Part shown: positions 1 through 11,200 of the stretch, one piece after another
How the letters are laid out: every line of letters begins with the position of its first letter
Numbering within the stretch: the first letter of the stretch is position 1
Source: Adiantum capillus-veneris
Lineage: Eukaryota > Streptophyta > Polypodiopsida > Polypodiales > Pteridaceae
Direction of reading: 5' to 3'
Assembly (NCBI GenBank): GCA_014529385.2
Contig: CM043945.1
Location: forward strand, 154,224,741-154,288,740
DNA length: 64,000 nt
Position numbers and translations under genes: made by a program
The notes under the pieces: model-generated
Seen by the model: the letters and a program-made list of their open reading frames with translations, nothing else
What the model was told of the DNA's origin: nothing
Database searches by the model: none

Positions 1-1935
1 CAAGAGACGAAATCCCCGTGTTCCAAGATTTGATTTCTATGCTTATTCTGGAGGAGAAGAACCTTGACACATCTTCTTCTCATGGCAGAAATAATTCTGA
101 ATAGGCCTTCTATTCTAACTCCAATAGAGGTAGAGGTACGTAGAGGTCGTGGTCGAGGCCCAAGGGGTTGCAGGGGCCAATTTCTGGAAGGTCAATCAAA
201 TCAAAACAATACAGGTGGCAGGGGGAAACCAGTCTCAAGGCAGGGGGAGTCAAAGAGGTCGTGGTGCAGGATCAAGCAGGCAGCAACATACTCCAGATGG
301 CAGAGAATGTTGGACTTGTGGTGAAAGAGGTCACATGTCACGTGACTGTCCAAAGGGAAAAGCAAGTGGAAAGAGAGAACAGGGCAACTATGCATCTACT
401 AGCAGAGATGCAGATGACAACAAAAACGAGCGCATGTTTGTTATGCAGCATGTAATGAATACAATGACTGCAGAGAATTCCACCCAAGATGATGTTTGGT
501 ATGTGGATTGAGGTGCCTCTAATCACATGACGTCTCGTGGAGAGTGGTTTAGAGATATGCGCAAACCAGATGTGTCAGGCTATGTGCAGACAGGAGATGA
601 CACAGCTCACCCCATTGCTCATGTAGGGGACATACCTCTAAATACGAAGAGTGGGAAATCAAAGTACTTAGCAGATGTACTTCATGTCCCAAACATTACA
701 AAGAATCTTGTTTCTGTTGGACAAATGGTTGAGCAGGGTTTGCAGGTTCGCTTCAATCCGAATGGCTGTTATGTAGAAGATTTCCAGAATGGTTGTAAGC
801 TGATCACAGAGGGAAAATGTGTGGGAAGAATGTTTATGCTGAATGTAGACATGCCTGAGGTAAAAGCTGCATTATTTTCATAGGGCACAAATGTTGTGGC
901 TGATGTTGACATTTGGCACAAACGCATTGGCCATGTCAATGAGCAGAGATTGCGCAGCATGCAATCAAAACAGATTGCAAAAGGTTTGCCCAAATTCAAG
1001 GTGGATGGTATGCATAAAGTGTGTGCAGCATGCCAGTTTGGAAAACAGTCAAAGGGCTCATTTCCACATGTACGCAATGTATGTAAAAAGCCACTTCAGG
1101 TGGTGCACACAGATGTTTGGGGTCCAACCGATACTGCAAGTATACATGGCTGCAGGTATTATGTCTCTTTCATCGATGACCATACAAGGAAAGTATGGGT
1201 CTACTTCATGCGTAACAAAAGTGAAGTGTTTGGTCACTTTCAGGACTTCAAAGTCATGATTGAGAAGGAGAAAATATGCAAATCAAGACATTGAGGTCAG
1301 ATGGAGGGCGAGAGTACTTCTCCAATGATTTTTTAGATTTTCTGCGAATGCATGGTATACGCAGGCAGTTTACATGCAGATATACTCCACAGCAGAATGG
1401 GGTCGCAGAAAGGAAAAACAGGCACATTGCAGAGGTTGCACGTGCATTGATGAATGAGAAGAACATGCCTCATCATTTCTGGGCTGAAGCTGTAAATACA
1501 GCTGTGTACATTATGAACAGGACACCTACAGCTGCGGTGCATGATGTAACACCTGAGGAAAAGTTTATAGGTACAAAGCCTAATTTGGCACACTTGAAAG
1601 TGTTTGGCTGCATAGCTTACATGCATGTACCAGATGAGTTGCGTAGGAAATTGTATCCTAAAGCAGAGAAATGTATTCTTGTGGGATATTCCCTTGAACA
1701 AAAGGGGTACAGGTGCTACAATCCTACTACACGAGAATTACAAGTGAGCAGAGATGTAGTCTTTGATGAGATGAGCAGCTGGTACAATAATGCACATGGC
1801 ACTATTGGGGCTGATGTAAAAGATGATGTGGTTGTACAAAATGTGAGGTCACAGTCACAGGTTTTGAGTGGACCACAAGAGTCCTCTTCTCGTGGCTCTG
1901 TTGAGAAGCCATGGAATGGTAGACTATGTACATAG
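1..1935 (+). pseudogene. Copia gag end, protease and integrase, broken (copy A)
   Basis: An arginine/glycine-rich gag tail leads to a zinc knuckle CWTCGERGHMSRDC (CX2CX4HX4C, about 314-355). The protease active-site block reads VD-stop-GASNHM, with TGA at 509-511 in place of the expected serine codon of D-S-G. A TAG at 881-883 separates it from the GAG-pre-integrase block (WHKRIGHVN). Integrase shows the DDE triad as HTDVWGP (about 1110), RSDGGREY (about 1295) and GVAERKN (about 1405). One A is missing near 1273 relative to copy B, which shifts the frame inside integrase. A further TAG ends the block at 1933-1935. All three stops are shared with copy B, so they predate the duplication. Earlier in gag the frame is also broken, with a TAG near 102. 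Confidence 0.9.
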
Positions 1936-2004
1936 GTTACTCCACCAGCAGGTACAGGGAATGTATCACGAAAAGGAAAGGAAAAGGTTGATGAACCTCC
2001 CCTT

Positions 2005-3831
2005 ATGGTTGATGCATCATCAGGTTTTTCACATGTAAACATGGATTCAGATGGTTCTGAACAAAGTCTTGATGAGGAATTTGGAATTCCGGCTATCAGG
2101 ACACCTGGTGTAAGGAAAGTACAAGAAGATGCTAGAGGACAAAGGAGTGACCCAGGACCGCGCAGATCTAACAGAGTCAAAAATCCAGTTCAGAAATTGA
2201 CTTATGATGGGTATCTAGCGCATCACCAAGCCTACATGGCTAAGGTGATACAGGATGTGGAGCCCACATGTTTTGAGGATGCAGTTGGAAATGTGCATTG
2301 GGATGATGCAATGAATGAAGAGATGGCTGCATTGGAAGCAAATGACACATGGGAGTTGGTGCCATTGCCAAGTGGCAAGAAAGCTATTGGCTGTAAATGG
2401 GTGTATAAAACCAAGCATAAGGCTGATGGTAACATTGAGCATCACAAGGCAAGGCTGGTCGCAAAGGGTTATGCACAGACGTATGGCATAGACTATGAGG
2501 AGACCTTTGCTCCAGTGGCAAAGATGACGACTGTGAGAGCTGTCATAGCAGTGGCTACATCTAGAGGATGGATTATGCATCAAATGGATGTAAAGAATGC
2601 CTTCTTGAATGGTGAGTTGCAAGAGGAAGTGTATATGGATCAGCCACCTGGTTATGTCGATCCAGGTTACCCAGATTATGTATGCAGGCTTCTCAAAGCT
2701 TTGTATGGTTTGAAGCAGGGCTCTAGAGCATGGTATGACAGGATTGCCAAGTATCTTGTCAGTATTGGGTTTAGGAGAGCTCATGCAGATCATTCACTCT
2801 ATGTACGTGAGAGTGATGTGGGGATTGTGGTCATTACCATATATGTAGATGACCTTATTATTGTGGGTGACAATGCTATGGAGATTGACCATGTGAAGGG
2901 TCTTCTCAAACAGGAGTTTGAAATGAAATATTTGGGCGAGTTGCGCTACTTTCTTGGCATTGAGGTGATCAGGACTCTAGAGGGTGTATGGCTGTCACAG
3001 AGACAGTATGCTTTGGACATGTTTTCAAAGTATGGTATGGCTGATTGTAAGCCGATTTCTATTCCCTTGCATGTGAATGCAAAGCTGAGTGCAGAGAAGG
3101 GTGATGTTGTTGAGGATGTCAACATGTACAGGAAGATGGTGGGTAGTCTAATCTACTTGACTATCACGAGGCCAGACTTGAGCTACACAGTAGGCTTGGA
3201 GAGTCAGTTCATGCAGCTTTCAAGGAAGCCACATTTGGATGGAGTACAACGCACACTTAGGTATGTGCAAGGGACTCTTGACTACGCATTGTTCTATGCA
3301 GCAGATGCACCATTAGCATTGTATGGGTATTCAGATGCAGATTGGGCAGGTAGCATTGTTGATAGGAGATCTACGAGTGGCTTCATGTTCTCTTTTGGGA
3401 GTGCTTCTGTTACTTGGAGCAGCAAAAAGCAGCCTACGGTTGCTTTATCGAGCACAGAGGCCGAGTACAGAGGTGCAGTAGTTGCGGCGTGCGAGGTAGC
3501 TTGGCTACGCACATTACTTGAGGACTTGGGAGTGCAGGTGGACCAGCCGATTGTCATTCATTGTGACAACCTCAGCAGCATGCAGTTGGCTAGGAACCCA
3601 GTGTTCCATGCTAGGACCAAACACATAGAGGTCCATTACCACTACGTTCGAGAGCGAGTGTTGGCGGGCAACATCGACTTGGTCTACGTCAGCACAGAGG
3701 AGCAGATAGAGGATATCTTTACCAAGGCCCTCGGAGCTGAGAAGCTTCGACGTTTCCAGACTATGCTTGGACTCTGCGACATGCAGAGCTCGAGGGGGAG
3801 TGTTGAGATGTCGAGCTACACCTTGAGCTAG
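2005..3831 (+). CDS. Copia reverse transcriptase-RNase H (copy A)
   Basis: A 608-codon open frame, the longest in the window. It starts in the linker after integrase; no true initiator is expected because this is the C-terminal part of a polyprotein. The RT block begins near WELVPLPSGKKAIGCKWVYK, with KARLVAKGY and the catalytic YVDD at 2844-2855. RNase H follows with YSDADWAG, SSTEAEYRG, HCDNLSS and TKHIEVHYHYVRERV. The frame crosses the polypurine tract and stops inside the 3' LTR at 3829-3831. Copy B has a one-base deletion near 40962 that truncates the same frame, so copy A is the better preserved RT-RNase H. The enzyme would copy element RNA in cytoplasmic particles, but upstream stops make in-frame expression unlikely. 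Confidence 0.93.
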   Translation: MVDASSGFSHVNMDSDGSEQSLDEEFGIPAIRTPGVRKVQEDARGQRSDPGPRRSNRVKNPVQKLTYDGYLAHHQAYMAKVIQDVEPTCFEDAVGNVHWDDAMNEEMAALEANDTWELVPLPSGKKAIGCKWVYKTKHKADGNIEHHKARLVAKGYAQTYGIDYEETFAPVAKMTTVRAVIAVATSRGWIMHQMDVKNAFLNGELQEEVYMDQPPGYVDPGYPDYVCRLLKALYGLKQGSRAWYDRIAKYLVSIGFRRAHADHSLYVRESDVGIVVITIYVDDLIIVGDNAMEIDHVKGLLKQEFEMKYLGELRYFLGIEVIRTLEGVWLSQRQYALDMFSKYGMADCKPISIPLHVNAKLSAEKGDVVEDVNMYRKMVGSLIYLTITRPDLSYTVGLESQFMQLSRKPHLDGVQRTLRYVQGTLDYALFYAADAPLALYGYSDADWAGSIVDRRSTSGFMFSFGSASVTWSSKKQPTVALSSTEAEYRGAVVAACEVAWLRTLLEDLGVQVDQPIVIHCDNLSSMQLARNPVFHARTKHIEVHYHYVRERVLAGNIDLVYVSTEEQIEDIFTKALGAEKLRRFQTMLGLCDMQSSRGSVEMSSYTLS

Positions 3832-4119
3832 CATCCACTACGGGTCTTGGCCGCTTACGGCATTTACTCACTGGCACGTCAGGTGATCGACACGGAGGAT
3901 CTCTGCCAGTGATTCTACAGCTGGACTACACTTATAGTGCCAGCCTAGTACGCTTCTAGCAAGTTCACACTTAGTGACCGCATGTACATATGTGCTACTT
4001 TTCAGCTTTAGCACTTAGTCATTTTGTACTCTCTTTTCTGTGAAGAAGAAGAAGAATCTTTCCATCTCTGTGTGCTTTGTGCTTGTCTTGTGTATCTCTC
4101 TTGCATCCTCATTCTTTAA
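3801..4119 (+). repeat. Copia 3' LTR (copy A)
   Basis: It begins TGTTGAGATGTCG directly after the purine tract CGAGGGGGAG and ends near CATTCTTTA. It is nearly identical to 41142-41460 and about 4 percent different from the 5' LTR 36247-36567. The right end lacks the canonical CA seen in the 5' LTR (ATTTACA), so the last few bases are approximate. Confidence 0.9.
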
Positions 4120-4283
4120 TTAGTATTCAAATGACGAACCGAAGAAGACTAATTTGAATGGCATCTTGGCCAAGTTCTAGCTTGAGAGTGACAGCACCTT
4201 GGCTCAGGCTGACTCACAAGCAAAACATATTTCATAATCTAATTCACAAGGTTTTGCATTATTTCCTTAATAAAACTTAGGAA

Positions 4284-4306
4284 ATAAGATAGATAGAAGA
4301 TAGATA

Positions 4307-4359
<53 letters not shown>
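4284..4359. repeat. GATA/GA microsatellite (copy A)
   Basis: A short GATA-like run is followed by an almost pure GA array with one TGA interruption. The matching array in copy B is at 41629-41711 and has a different length. The bases on either side (4120-4633) contain no gene that I recognise and belong to the body of gypsy G2. Confidence 0.95.
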
Positions 4360-4633
4360 ATGCTAGGGTGAGGAACATTCTGTAATTTACTACCTTGTAT
4401 ATGTTGTGCCCATGCTCATGTGCATCTTTTGCCTAGCGTATAGCTCATCCTATAAGCATGAAACAACCTATCGTGATGACGCTCACATCGAGAGAGGTAA
4501 CTGAAATCATATCGGGACCATCCTACTGTGTAAGGGACGAGGAGAACTTAAATATGGCACTTTGTCTATGAAGTAAGGCCTAAATATAGGTTCCTTTTAG
4601 TGGTGTGTTGCGATGACAACAACAAAAAGAAAA

Positions 4634-5227
4634 TTATGGAAAACAATTCATAACTAATATTTTCCTTAAGAGAGTGACTGTGTGAGGACGGAAGTGTACT
4701 TTATACCACCTGGGTAGCATGCTTTGCATAGAAAAGTGGAAGCCCATGGCTATCGTGACAGTCATAAACGTAAATGTTACTACAACCAAATCATCTTGTG
4801 CATGTTGGACCTCTTTGGTCATAACTCGTGGGTAGAAAACCTCTTGGGTTTTCGGCAAGTGAGAAGTTGATTCGGGTAGCATATTGAAAATTAATCGTGT
4901 GAGATTTTCCACTTGCGTAGCCAATATTTGGACCCATACAGCTAGCTTGCCAAATCGGGCCTCAAAAGTTTGGCAGTCCTGTCGAGTGACAAACTCCCTT
5001 GCATCCGGCAAGTTCCTTTCATCCTCCAGAATATCAAACACGCTCTAAGGAGGACGTGAAGATACTCGCGGAGAGAAAGATAGACTACCTGGGTATGCAT
5101 CATCCGTCCCTGTTGCCACACGTGGGTAACCCTACGTGAGAGTATCCCGACACGCGGCATCCACAGGTGGAGCTGACTCCAAGTATTCAAAGTCAAACAT
5201 GTGTTGATCATCAGTTTTCGCACTCAT
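4634..5227 (-). pseudogene. Gypsy G2 gag N-terminal region, decayed (copy A)
   Basis: Read leftward from an ATG at 5227-5225, the product starts MSAKTDDQHMFDFEYLES and contains GYPRVATGTDDAY, which parallels the start of G1 gag (GARYATGGDDAYELLDIQEF at about 17250-17310). Two in-frame stops interrupt the first 70 codons. A 135-codon open stretch (MFDILEDERNLPDAREF...VENLTRLI) then ends at 4634. Position and similarity to G1 gag support a gypsy gag start about 1.05 kb downstream of the primer site. Beyond residue 90 or so I recognise no further gag motif. Copia sequence begins only 0.5 kb further left, so the rest of G2 gag-pol is lost or displaced. Confidence 0.6.
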
Positions 5228-6279
5228 GGTGAAAACGTGGTGTGCGAACAAAAGATAAAACCAAACCTTGGAGTAGAGAAATGCGCGTAGCCGTACCGAA
5301 CGCAGAAACTCGTAGCAGAGGCCGGTGATTAGCCATGCTAATTACACCTGCGGTCGTAAAGAAGGTGAACTTCAAATCGCCAATGAAATTGAAGGTGTTG
5401 AAAAAATTGAGCTTCCCAAACAACTTGCTCGCATCGTATGCAGTCCAGCAAGTTGCAAGTCATCGCCGAATGCAAACTTAATGAACGATCTTGCAAACGC
5501 TCGTTGGAAATTTTTTATCCAATTTTTTTGGTTTTTAAACGCTGATTCTCAGCGAGCTCATAGCAGTTTGCGACAATTAACTGGATAATTATGTCTTCAA
5601 TTGAACCGAACACCGAATTCAAAGCCGGATTGTAAATCCCAAGCAACTGTGAAATCAGCAATTAACTTGCAGGCGAGAATGCACTTGAAAGCACCGATCA
5701 ATTCATAGTGGCCAACAACTGGGTTTGCATCTTATGCAATCGCCAAATCGATTGAACTTTGTTGACTAATTTGCAAGTTTTCAAAACTGCAAAATCTGGT
5801 TTCCAGCAGACTCTGAATACTGAGTTATTCCTGATCAACAAGAGTTTGTGCTCGTTTGCCTTCCACCGGATCAAGAGAACTGAGGGGAAGCTTGACGCCA
5901 AAAACAGCGTATGTAGAGGCTCTTGCAATGGCCACTAGGGTTGGCCAAGTGTGGAGGGCCAACCTATGGTTTCTATAAAAAACAAAATTGACGAACTCTG
6001 TCTGCAGTCGAAATCAGCTAACTGCGTGATTCAAGAAGACGACAGAGCTCACGATGGATAAAGGATGTGGCACCAGTGCAAGCTCATGGATTTGTTGTTT
6101 TTCCATAGCAATCCCAACGAGACTAACCTCATTCAGTTCTGTGCAAGGCAAATTCCCGTTCCCGACTTAGGGTACTTGCACGCGCCAAGCTTCGGCCTTC
6201 TTCCTCCCCGACCTTGCTTGGTTGCATGCAACATGGATGAAAGCCAAAAACGTGCTTTACTTTATATTCTTAGCGTAAA
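5228..6279 (-). other. G2 untranslated leader, non-coding (copy A)
   Basis: Just over 1 kb between the G2 primer site and the decayed gag start. Short open frames on both strands are not conserved between the two copies and resemble no family. A long leader here is usual for LTR retrotransposons. Nothing else is seen. Confidence 0.5.
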
Positions 6280-6291
6280 GCTCTGATACCA
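6280..6291 (-). promoter_or_regulatory. Primer binding site of G2 (copy A)
   Basis: On the minus strand the bases next to the LTR read TGGTATCAGAGC, complementary to the 3' end of plant initiator-Met tRNA. It lies one base beyond the LTR end, on the 3' side of it in element orientation, which marks 6293-6479 as a 5' LTR. Confidence 0.9.
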
Positions 6292-6292
6292 A

Positions 6293-6479
6293 TGTAAGAA
6301 CTAGGGATGCTAGACCATAGGATCCTCCTCCCAACCCCCCATTATATAGGCGGCGGGCTCCTAGCCCTTGCCCTAGACGAATCCCCTCTTTAAAGTGTCT
6401 AGCCCGGCCCCTTGCCGTAGTCCGTGACCACCCTATCCTTAAGTTTGGGCCTTGCCCCTAAGAAACCCTTGTCCTGACA
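6293..6479 (-). repeat. G2 5' LTR, 187 bp (copy A)
   Basis: On the plus strand it runs from TGTAAGAACTAGGG to CCCTTGTCCTGACA, so the element-sense ends are TG...CA. A TATA-like ATTATATAGG lies at 6341-6350, about 50 bp before the LTR 3' end. The right flank starts ACTCG (6480-6484), one copy of the G2 target duplication; in unit B the partner is at 33115-33119. Confidence 0.88.
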
Positions 6480-7192
6480 ACTCGGAGTTTGGGGTAATTT
6501 GAGTTTTTTACCAATGCATAATTAATGAAATTGTGGGTTGCACCGTCATCTACCAATATGTGCACCTTGTGCCCTTGTAGAGATCCGTGCATACGCACTA
6601 ACTCATGTGGACCGAAGGTCTGTTTCCACTTGGAAGCTGTGATACAGCATTCATGCATCATCTCGGTGTGTGTTACTTTCACCGTAGAGAATCGTGAGGA
6701 AGACTCAAGAGGTAGCAGTTGCACCGTGTGCACTGCTTTCTCCTTGCCATGAGCATCAGATTTCCCCCTAGGGCAATCCTTTTTGCAATGGCCGCTTCCC
6801 AAGCATTGAAAACATAACTTCTCTTTTTTAGCCTTATCAAAGTCCTCAGCAGAGAGAGGACCACGGAACCCCTTGGGTTTTTTAGCTGCGTCAGAATTGG
6901 CTACTATAAATTTACTTTTATTGTGCCTATATTGTGTGCGTATATTACCATGTGTATTGACAGACACGTGATTATTATGTGATTTCTTTTCATTTGGATC
7001 ATCATGAATGTGTGCTTTCACTATGGCCTCCTCAAGTGTTTTAGGGTCCTGGGTCTTGATGTGCTTCTTAAGCTCGGGCGTTAGAATGCAGATAAACCCT
7101 CGCACTTGTTGAAAGGTTTCTATGCCATCCAACTTGATGATAACATCCCGATAGTGAAAGGTATATTCAAGTAATGAAGGGTGTTGGTGCAT
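6480..7192 (-). pseudogene. Gypsy G1 gag C-terminus and protease start (copy A)
   Basis: Element-sense order is a Retrotrans_gag tail (LLEYTFHYRDVIIKLDGIETF), a basic stretch, the zinc knuckle CFQCLGSGHCKKDC (CX2CX4HX4C, about 6775-6820), then a retropepsin start with LVDDGATHNFI near 6530-6565, where plant gypsy proteases usually have D-S-G-A-T. The frame is open through this part and is cut off at 6480 by the G2 LTR. The remaining protease and RT are found at 32177-33119 in the other unit. The upstream part of gag continues at 7664-7825 after an inverted insert. Role in an intact element: capsid and nucleocapsid plus polyprotein cleavage. Confidence 0.88.
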
Positions 7193-7195
7193 GAA

Positions 7196-7735
7196 ACATG
7201 TTTCCTAAGCCGTCCAATTTCGATCTGCGTCACATTAGGAAGATGATGGGGTGTAGGAGGGCCTCTTTATTTTCCATGAGCTTATGGAGGTGATTAACAC
7301 TTTGACGAATAGGTGTATGACATCTGTGCAAGAATGGTGGGTGTGTAAGAGATGTGTAAGAGTGGTCAAAGGATGCACTTTCCCGCAAAAAAGGAGGTGG
7401 ACAACTTTATGATTTTTGGCCTTCCATAACTTCCACATATGATCTCTGATTTGAGCGAAGATCATAGATCTGCAATCTACATGTCAAGCTCTTTCCATAC
7501 ATATGCTACATAATATGGTTTTACACGCTAGATTTTAAATTCCATTTTGGGGGAAAACTTTGAATTCAAATAAACTAGCCATTTTGTCTCTTTGAATTCA
7601 AAAGGTGTCCTTTGATTACTTTCTTAATACTAAAGGTTTGACTTCCTTAAACTGCCAAATAAAGAGGCCCTCGTAGATACCATTCTCTTCCTAATGTTTG
7701 TGGGCCGAAATTCGTTTTGAAACATAGCCTCAAAG
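7196..7735. repeat. Inverted repeat inside G1 gag (copy A)
   Basis: The plus strand at about 7200-7270 resembles the reverse complement of about 7660-7735: both arms contain ATTAGGAAGA and GAGGGCCTCTTTATTT. The right arm is genuine gag (codes RPTNIRKRM on the minus strand), while the left arm reads a gag-like FDLRHIRKMMGCRRASLF on the plus strand. About 390 bp of AT-rich non-coding DNA lies between the arms. It looks like a fold-back duplication or an insertion carrying a gag piece. Confidence 0.65.
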
Positions 7736-7825
7736 ACTACCGAACTCTGTGGAATGATATTCTTCTCTTTGAGAGACATCCACCATTTGTAGGCCTTGTC
7801 TTCCAGAGTTAAACTTGTTTGCAGA
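7664..7825 (-). pseudogene. Gypsy G1 gag middle segment (copy A)
   Basis: The minus strand codes LEDKAYKWWMSLKEKN followed by FEAMFQNEFRPTNIRKRM, a standard Retrotrans_gag core (the A-x-x-WW block and the FxxxFxxxFxP block). The segment is bounded on the right by the CACTA insertion at 7826 and on the left by the inverted insert. Its upstream coding neighbour is 16878-17377. Confidence 0.85.
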
Positions 7826-7985
7826 CACTATGAGAGATCGTGGTGTTTACCGCGGGCCATTACCGCAAAACAAGAGAGAGGAATTCAAAATGAGGAGAGA
7901 GAATCCTTTTGTGCTCAAGTGGCATTTTACCGCAAGTATTACCGCGTGCATTTCCGGAATATTGCCGCGCACATTACCGCTAAAG
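7826..7985. repeat. Left subterminal TTACCGC repeats (copy A)
   Basis: At least five TTACCGC or one-mismatch copies lie between 7846 and 7980, within 160 bp of the CACTA end. In En/Spm such short motifs are the binding sites for the TnpA-type protein. The function here is inferred from position and family. Confidence 0.75.
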
Positions 7986-8240
7986 CTGGACCCCCTCCCC
8001 CTCCCTCTCCCACGGGTTTCCATTTAAATCCAATACAACTCAAAATGTATTTACACACTACAACTCCTACACTCTCCAGAATGCTTGCTCACATCACTTA
8101 ATCTCTCTTTCACTCTAAAAATTCTATACATAAATCATTGAACTCACAACAAAACCATTACAAATACTATTCATAAGCACATAACGAAACATTTGCAAAT
8201 TAATCATATACTACACCAAGTGAAAGAATGGAGAGTTTTA

Positions 8241-11200
8241 TTAATTCTCATCTTGTATAAGATCTCTACAAGCACTAGGATCCATATTTAGACCCATAGT
8301 ATTCAAATCAATAAACAAATTTAGAGATTCTTCCTCCTCTCCATCACCTCCTGTAGAATCATCATCGCTTTCTCCTCTTCCTCCTCCTCAAGATGACTAT
8401 TTGCAAGGCTAGGCTGACCTTCTTCAACTTCTACTACATCTTCCTCTGCATCTTGTGGTGATGGTATGATGGGATCAATTACTGGCTCAATGTTCGTCTC
8501 TGCAAAGATAGATCTACCCCGCGGCGTGACTGGAAGGACATACCAAAGTCTTCTTTGATATATACATGGCACATAAAAGACCTGTACGTCACACACAAAG
8601 AATAAGCTGATATACATAACTTAAATTTTTAATTTAAGTTAATTGCACATAGCCTAAATTACCTGCTCGCAACTACTAGGATACACCAAGTTGTCAGTTT
8701 TTCCCCGATGGAATTGGGTGGAATCCACCATAATGAGCCCATTTTCATGTCTTTTGACCTCACCCGCAAACCATCGGCACTCAAAGAGGAATTTGTGAAA
8801 ATATCTGAAATCCACTTTGATTTTCTCTCTATAGTACCACAATATCTGACCTCATCTGTTGTTGTGTCAAAGTCTCCCATCACGCCACAATCATTAGTGG
8901 TCCGACGCTCATCTATCTTGCGGGTGCGAAAATGTCGGCCTTCGGACCAAATGGAGTTGAAAATGAGACCCTACAATCACAATGCATAAGAGGTTACATC
9001 GCATTTCATTAAGTGATTTGCATACATGCATACATAGCATATACACACTCACCTTGCGCAAGCATCCTCGCGCATACTCTCATTCTTTAGGGCTTATTTG
9101 TTCTCCTTGTGCTTTGGCATTGGTCATGGCATTATGGATCCACTCTACTTGAATCAAATCAGGATATTTTGCAAGCTCTTTAGGAAAAGGAGGTGCACGT
9201 CTACCTCCATGGGACCTCTTCCACATCTCTATCCCTTTCTCTAGCTGCGCGGGCTTCCAAGTACATATTGGCCCATTTGGTCATGATAGTGGCATTGAGT
9301 AAAGAGTAGTTGTTGACTATGGCATGAAACTCTCTATCCATGACCAAGAGTGAGCCTTTTCCACTGGGAATGGTTGAGTGCTTCCTAGGATCCTCTTCTT
9401 CACTCCACAGACAAGGCAATGATGGATCCACTGTGATGAGATACTGCGAGACATACACAAATGCTTCTTGCACCACCCAACCTTCTGCCATGCTCTCCTG
9501 AAAACATTAAAACCGCATATTTTTATTAGTAACTCCATAGCATATAAATGCTATCTATATTGTATTTATTTTGCATACCTCCGGTTGTGACCTCAATCTA
9601 GCAAAATCCTTTAAAGTCTTCAAGAATCTCTCCAAGAAGAACATCCATCTAGAGTGAACCACCCCACAAATGGCAATCTCCTCAATAAGGTGAAGCAATA
9701 GATGTATTTGGCTAACAAGGATTGTACGTGGGAATGCATCCTCAATAGCACACACTGCCTCTACTGCTAGCTGATGGGCTACTGGTATGGCTTCTACTTC
9801 TATCTCCTTGGAGCTCACAAATCTACAGGGCAAACGTTATATAGTAGATGAAAAAAATTTCCAAAGTTCATGCATGCACAACATGATATAGTACTTGAAA
9901 AAAACCCATTACCTCACAATCTCACCCACTTTGAATATTGCAGCCTTCACCTTAGTGTCCCCATAACCACTAATAGTTATGGGAAGTACAAACTACAAAC
10001 AATAAAACATCTTAGTGAATGTCAACCTATATATAAGGACACATAGACACCACAAACTGTTCTACTCTTAACTGAAGGATTTTATGCCAATCATGGGATT
10101 TCAATCCATACAATTGAGTGGAGCCACCCTTTTTGGTTTTTGTGAAAGCACCTTTGAGTGACCGCATATATCCCGTTGGAGTTCTGATGGATGCAATAAC
10201 TTGCTTTGTCCACTCTTGGTCTACCTTTGACATTATCCACGGTGATTTTGGGAGAATCATCTTTCCTCGCTCCCCCATGCGGGGCGTGGCTGAAGGGGGG
10301 AGACGTCTAATGGCTCTTAAATCTTCCCTAGCACCCAATGAATCCTTCTTGCCAATTATGTGATCCCATATAGCTTGCCCAACATTTTTGAATACATGCA
10401 TAGGGTCCAATAAGTGCTGAATTTTCAATGAATCCCAATAGGGGAGCGACAAGAAGATCGACTACCTCGACATACCCTTTGGCAACCCATTGGGAGGCGG
10501 TGAGGTACCATGATGCTCCTCCCAATGTTTCGCCCAATCAGCCATGTTCCAATGGAACGGCTGCACTCCATTGATAGGGGGAGCATATCTACGATGTGAA
10601 GGAGGTAGGAAGCGATGGTTTTTGGGATGGATCACCTTCCCAAGAAGAGGAGGTCTCTCTGTCACAAGGGAAGGGCCACAAGTGGGACATGCACTATGTC
10701 CAGATGTTGCCAATCCTGCCAAGAGGTAAACAAACGTTACACATGAGATGATAAACCTAAAGCAAAGAGTACAATTAACATGTGCATACTTACCAGATAC
10801 CTCTCTAAATCCTGGGTAATCATGCATGGTCCACATGAGGATTCACTTGATGACGGCTTTGCGATCTTGTGGTGGCCGTGAAATGTCAATGACATATATG
10901 CCTCTCCATAGTTCTTGAAGCTCATCAATAAGAGGCTGCAGATATACATCCATATTTTTTACCTTGTGCTTTCCTGGAATGAGAAGTGATAGTAAAATGT
11001 TTCCCTTTTTTGTTGCCTCCCAAGGCGGAATATTGTAGTTTACAACCACCACCGGCCAAGTGCTCCATGAAGTAGAGCGGTGCCCAAATGGATTCACTCC
11101 ATCACTAGCTAACCCAATCCTCAAGTGACGAGGCTCATCCCTGAACTCTAGCCATGTGTCCTCTATGTGCTTCCACGCTGGTGAGTCAGCTGACACTCTC

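Larger units (their letters stand above)
1..4119 (+). mobile_element. Ty1/copia retrotransposon, 5'-truncated by window edge (copy A)
   Basis: Internal region from late gag through protease, integrase, reverse transcriptase and RNase H, followed by a polypurine tract (about 3790-3800) and a 3' LTR. The domain order (integrase before RT) is the copia order. The homologous complete copy at 36247-41461 shows that the 5' LTR, primer site and gag start lie outside the window. The element is defective: there are in-frame stops in gag-pol and a single-base frameshift in integrase. Confidence 0.95.

Noticed and set aside
509-511. Programmed readthrough, recoding or RNA editing at the copia TGA/TAG stops
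   Set aside because: The codons are not followed by a recognisable readthrough context, a U-to-C change at TGA would not restore serine, and further stops and frameshifts show plain decay.
2215-2793. Minus-strand 192-codon frame opposite the copia RT
   Set aside because: It is the antisense shadow of a conserved RT; no start context or family similarity.
5325-5588. Plus-strand 87-codon frame in the G2 leader
   Set aside because: Identical in both copies only because the DNA is; it overlaps a leader region and has no recognisable domain.
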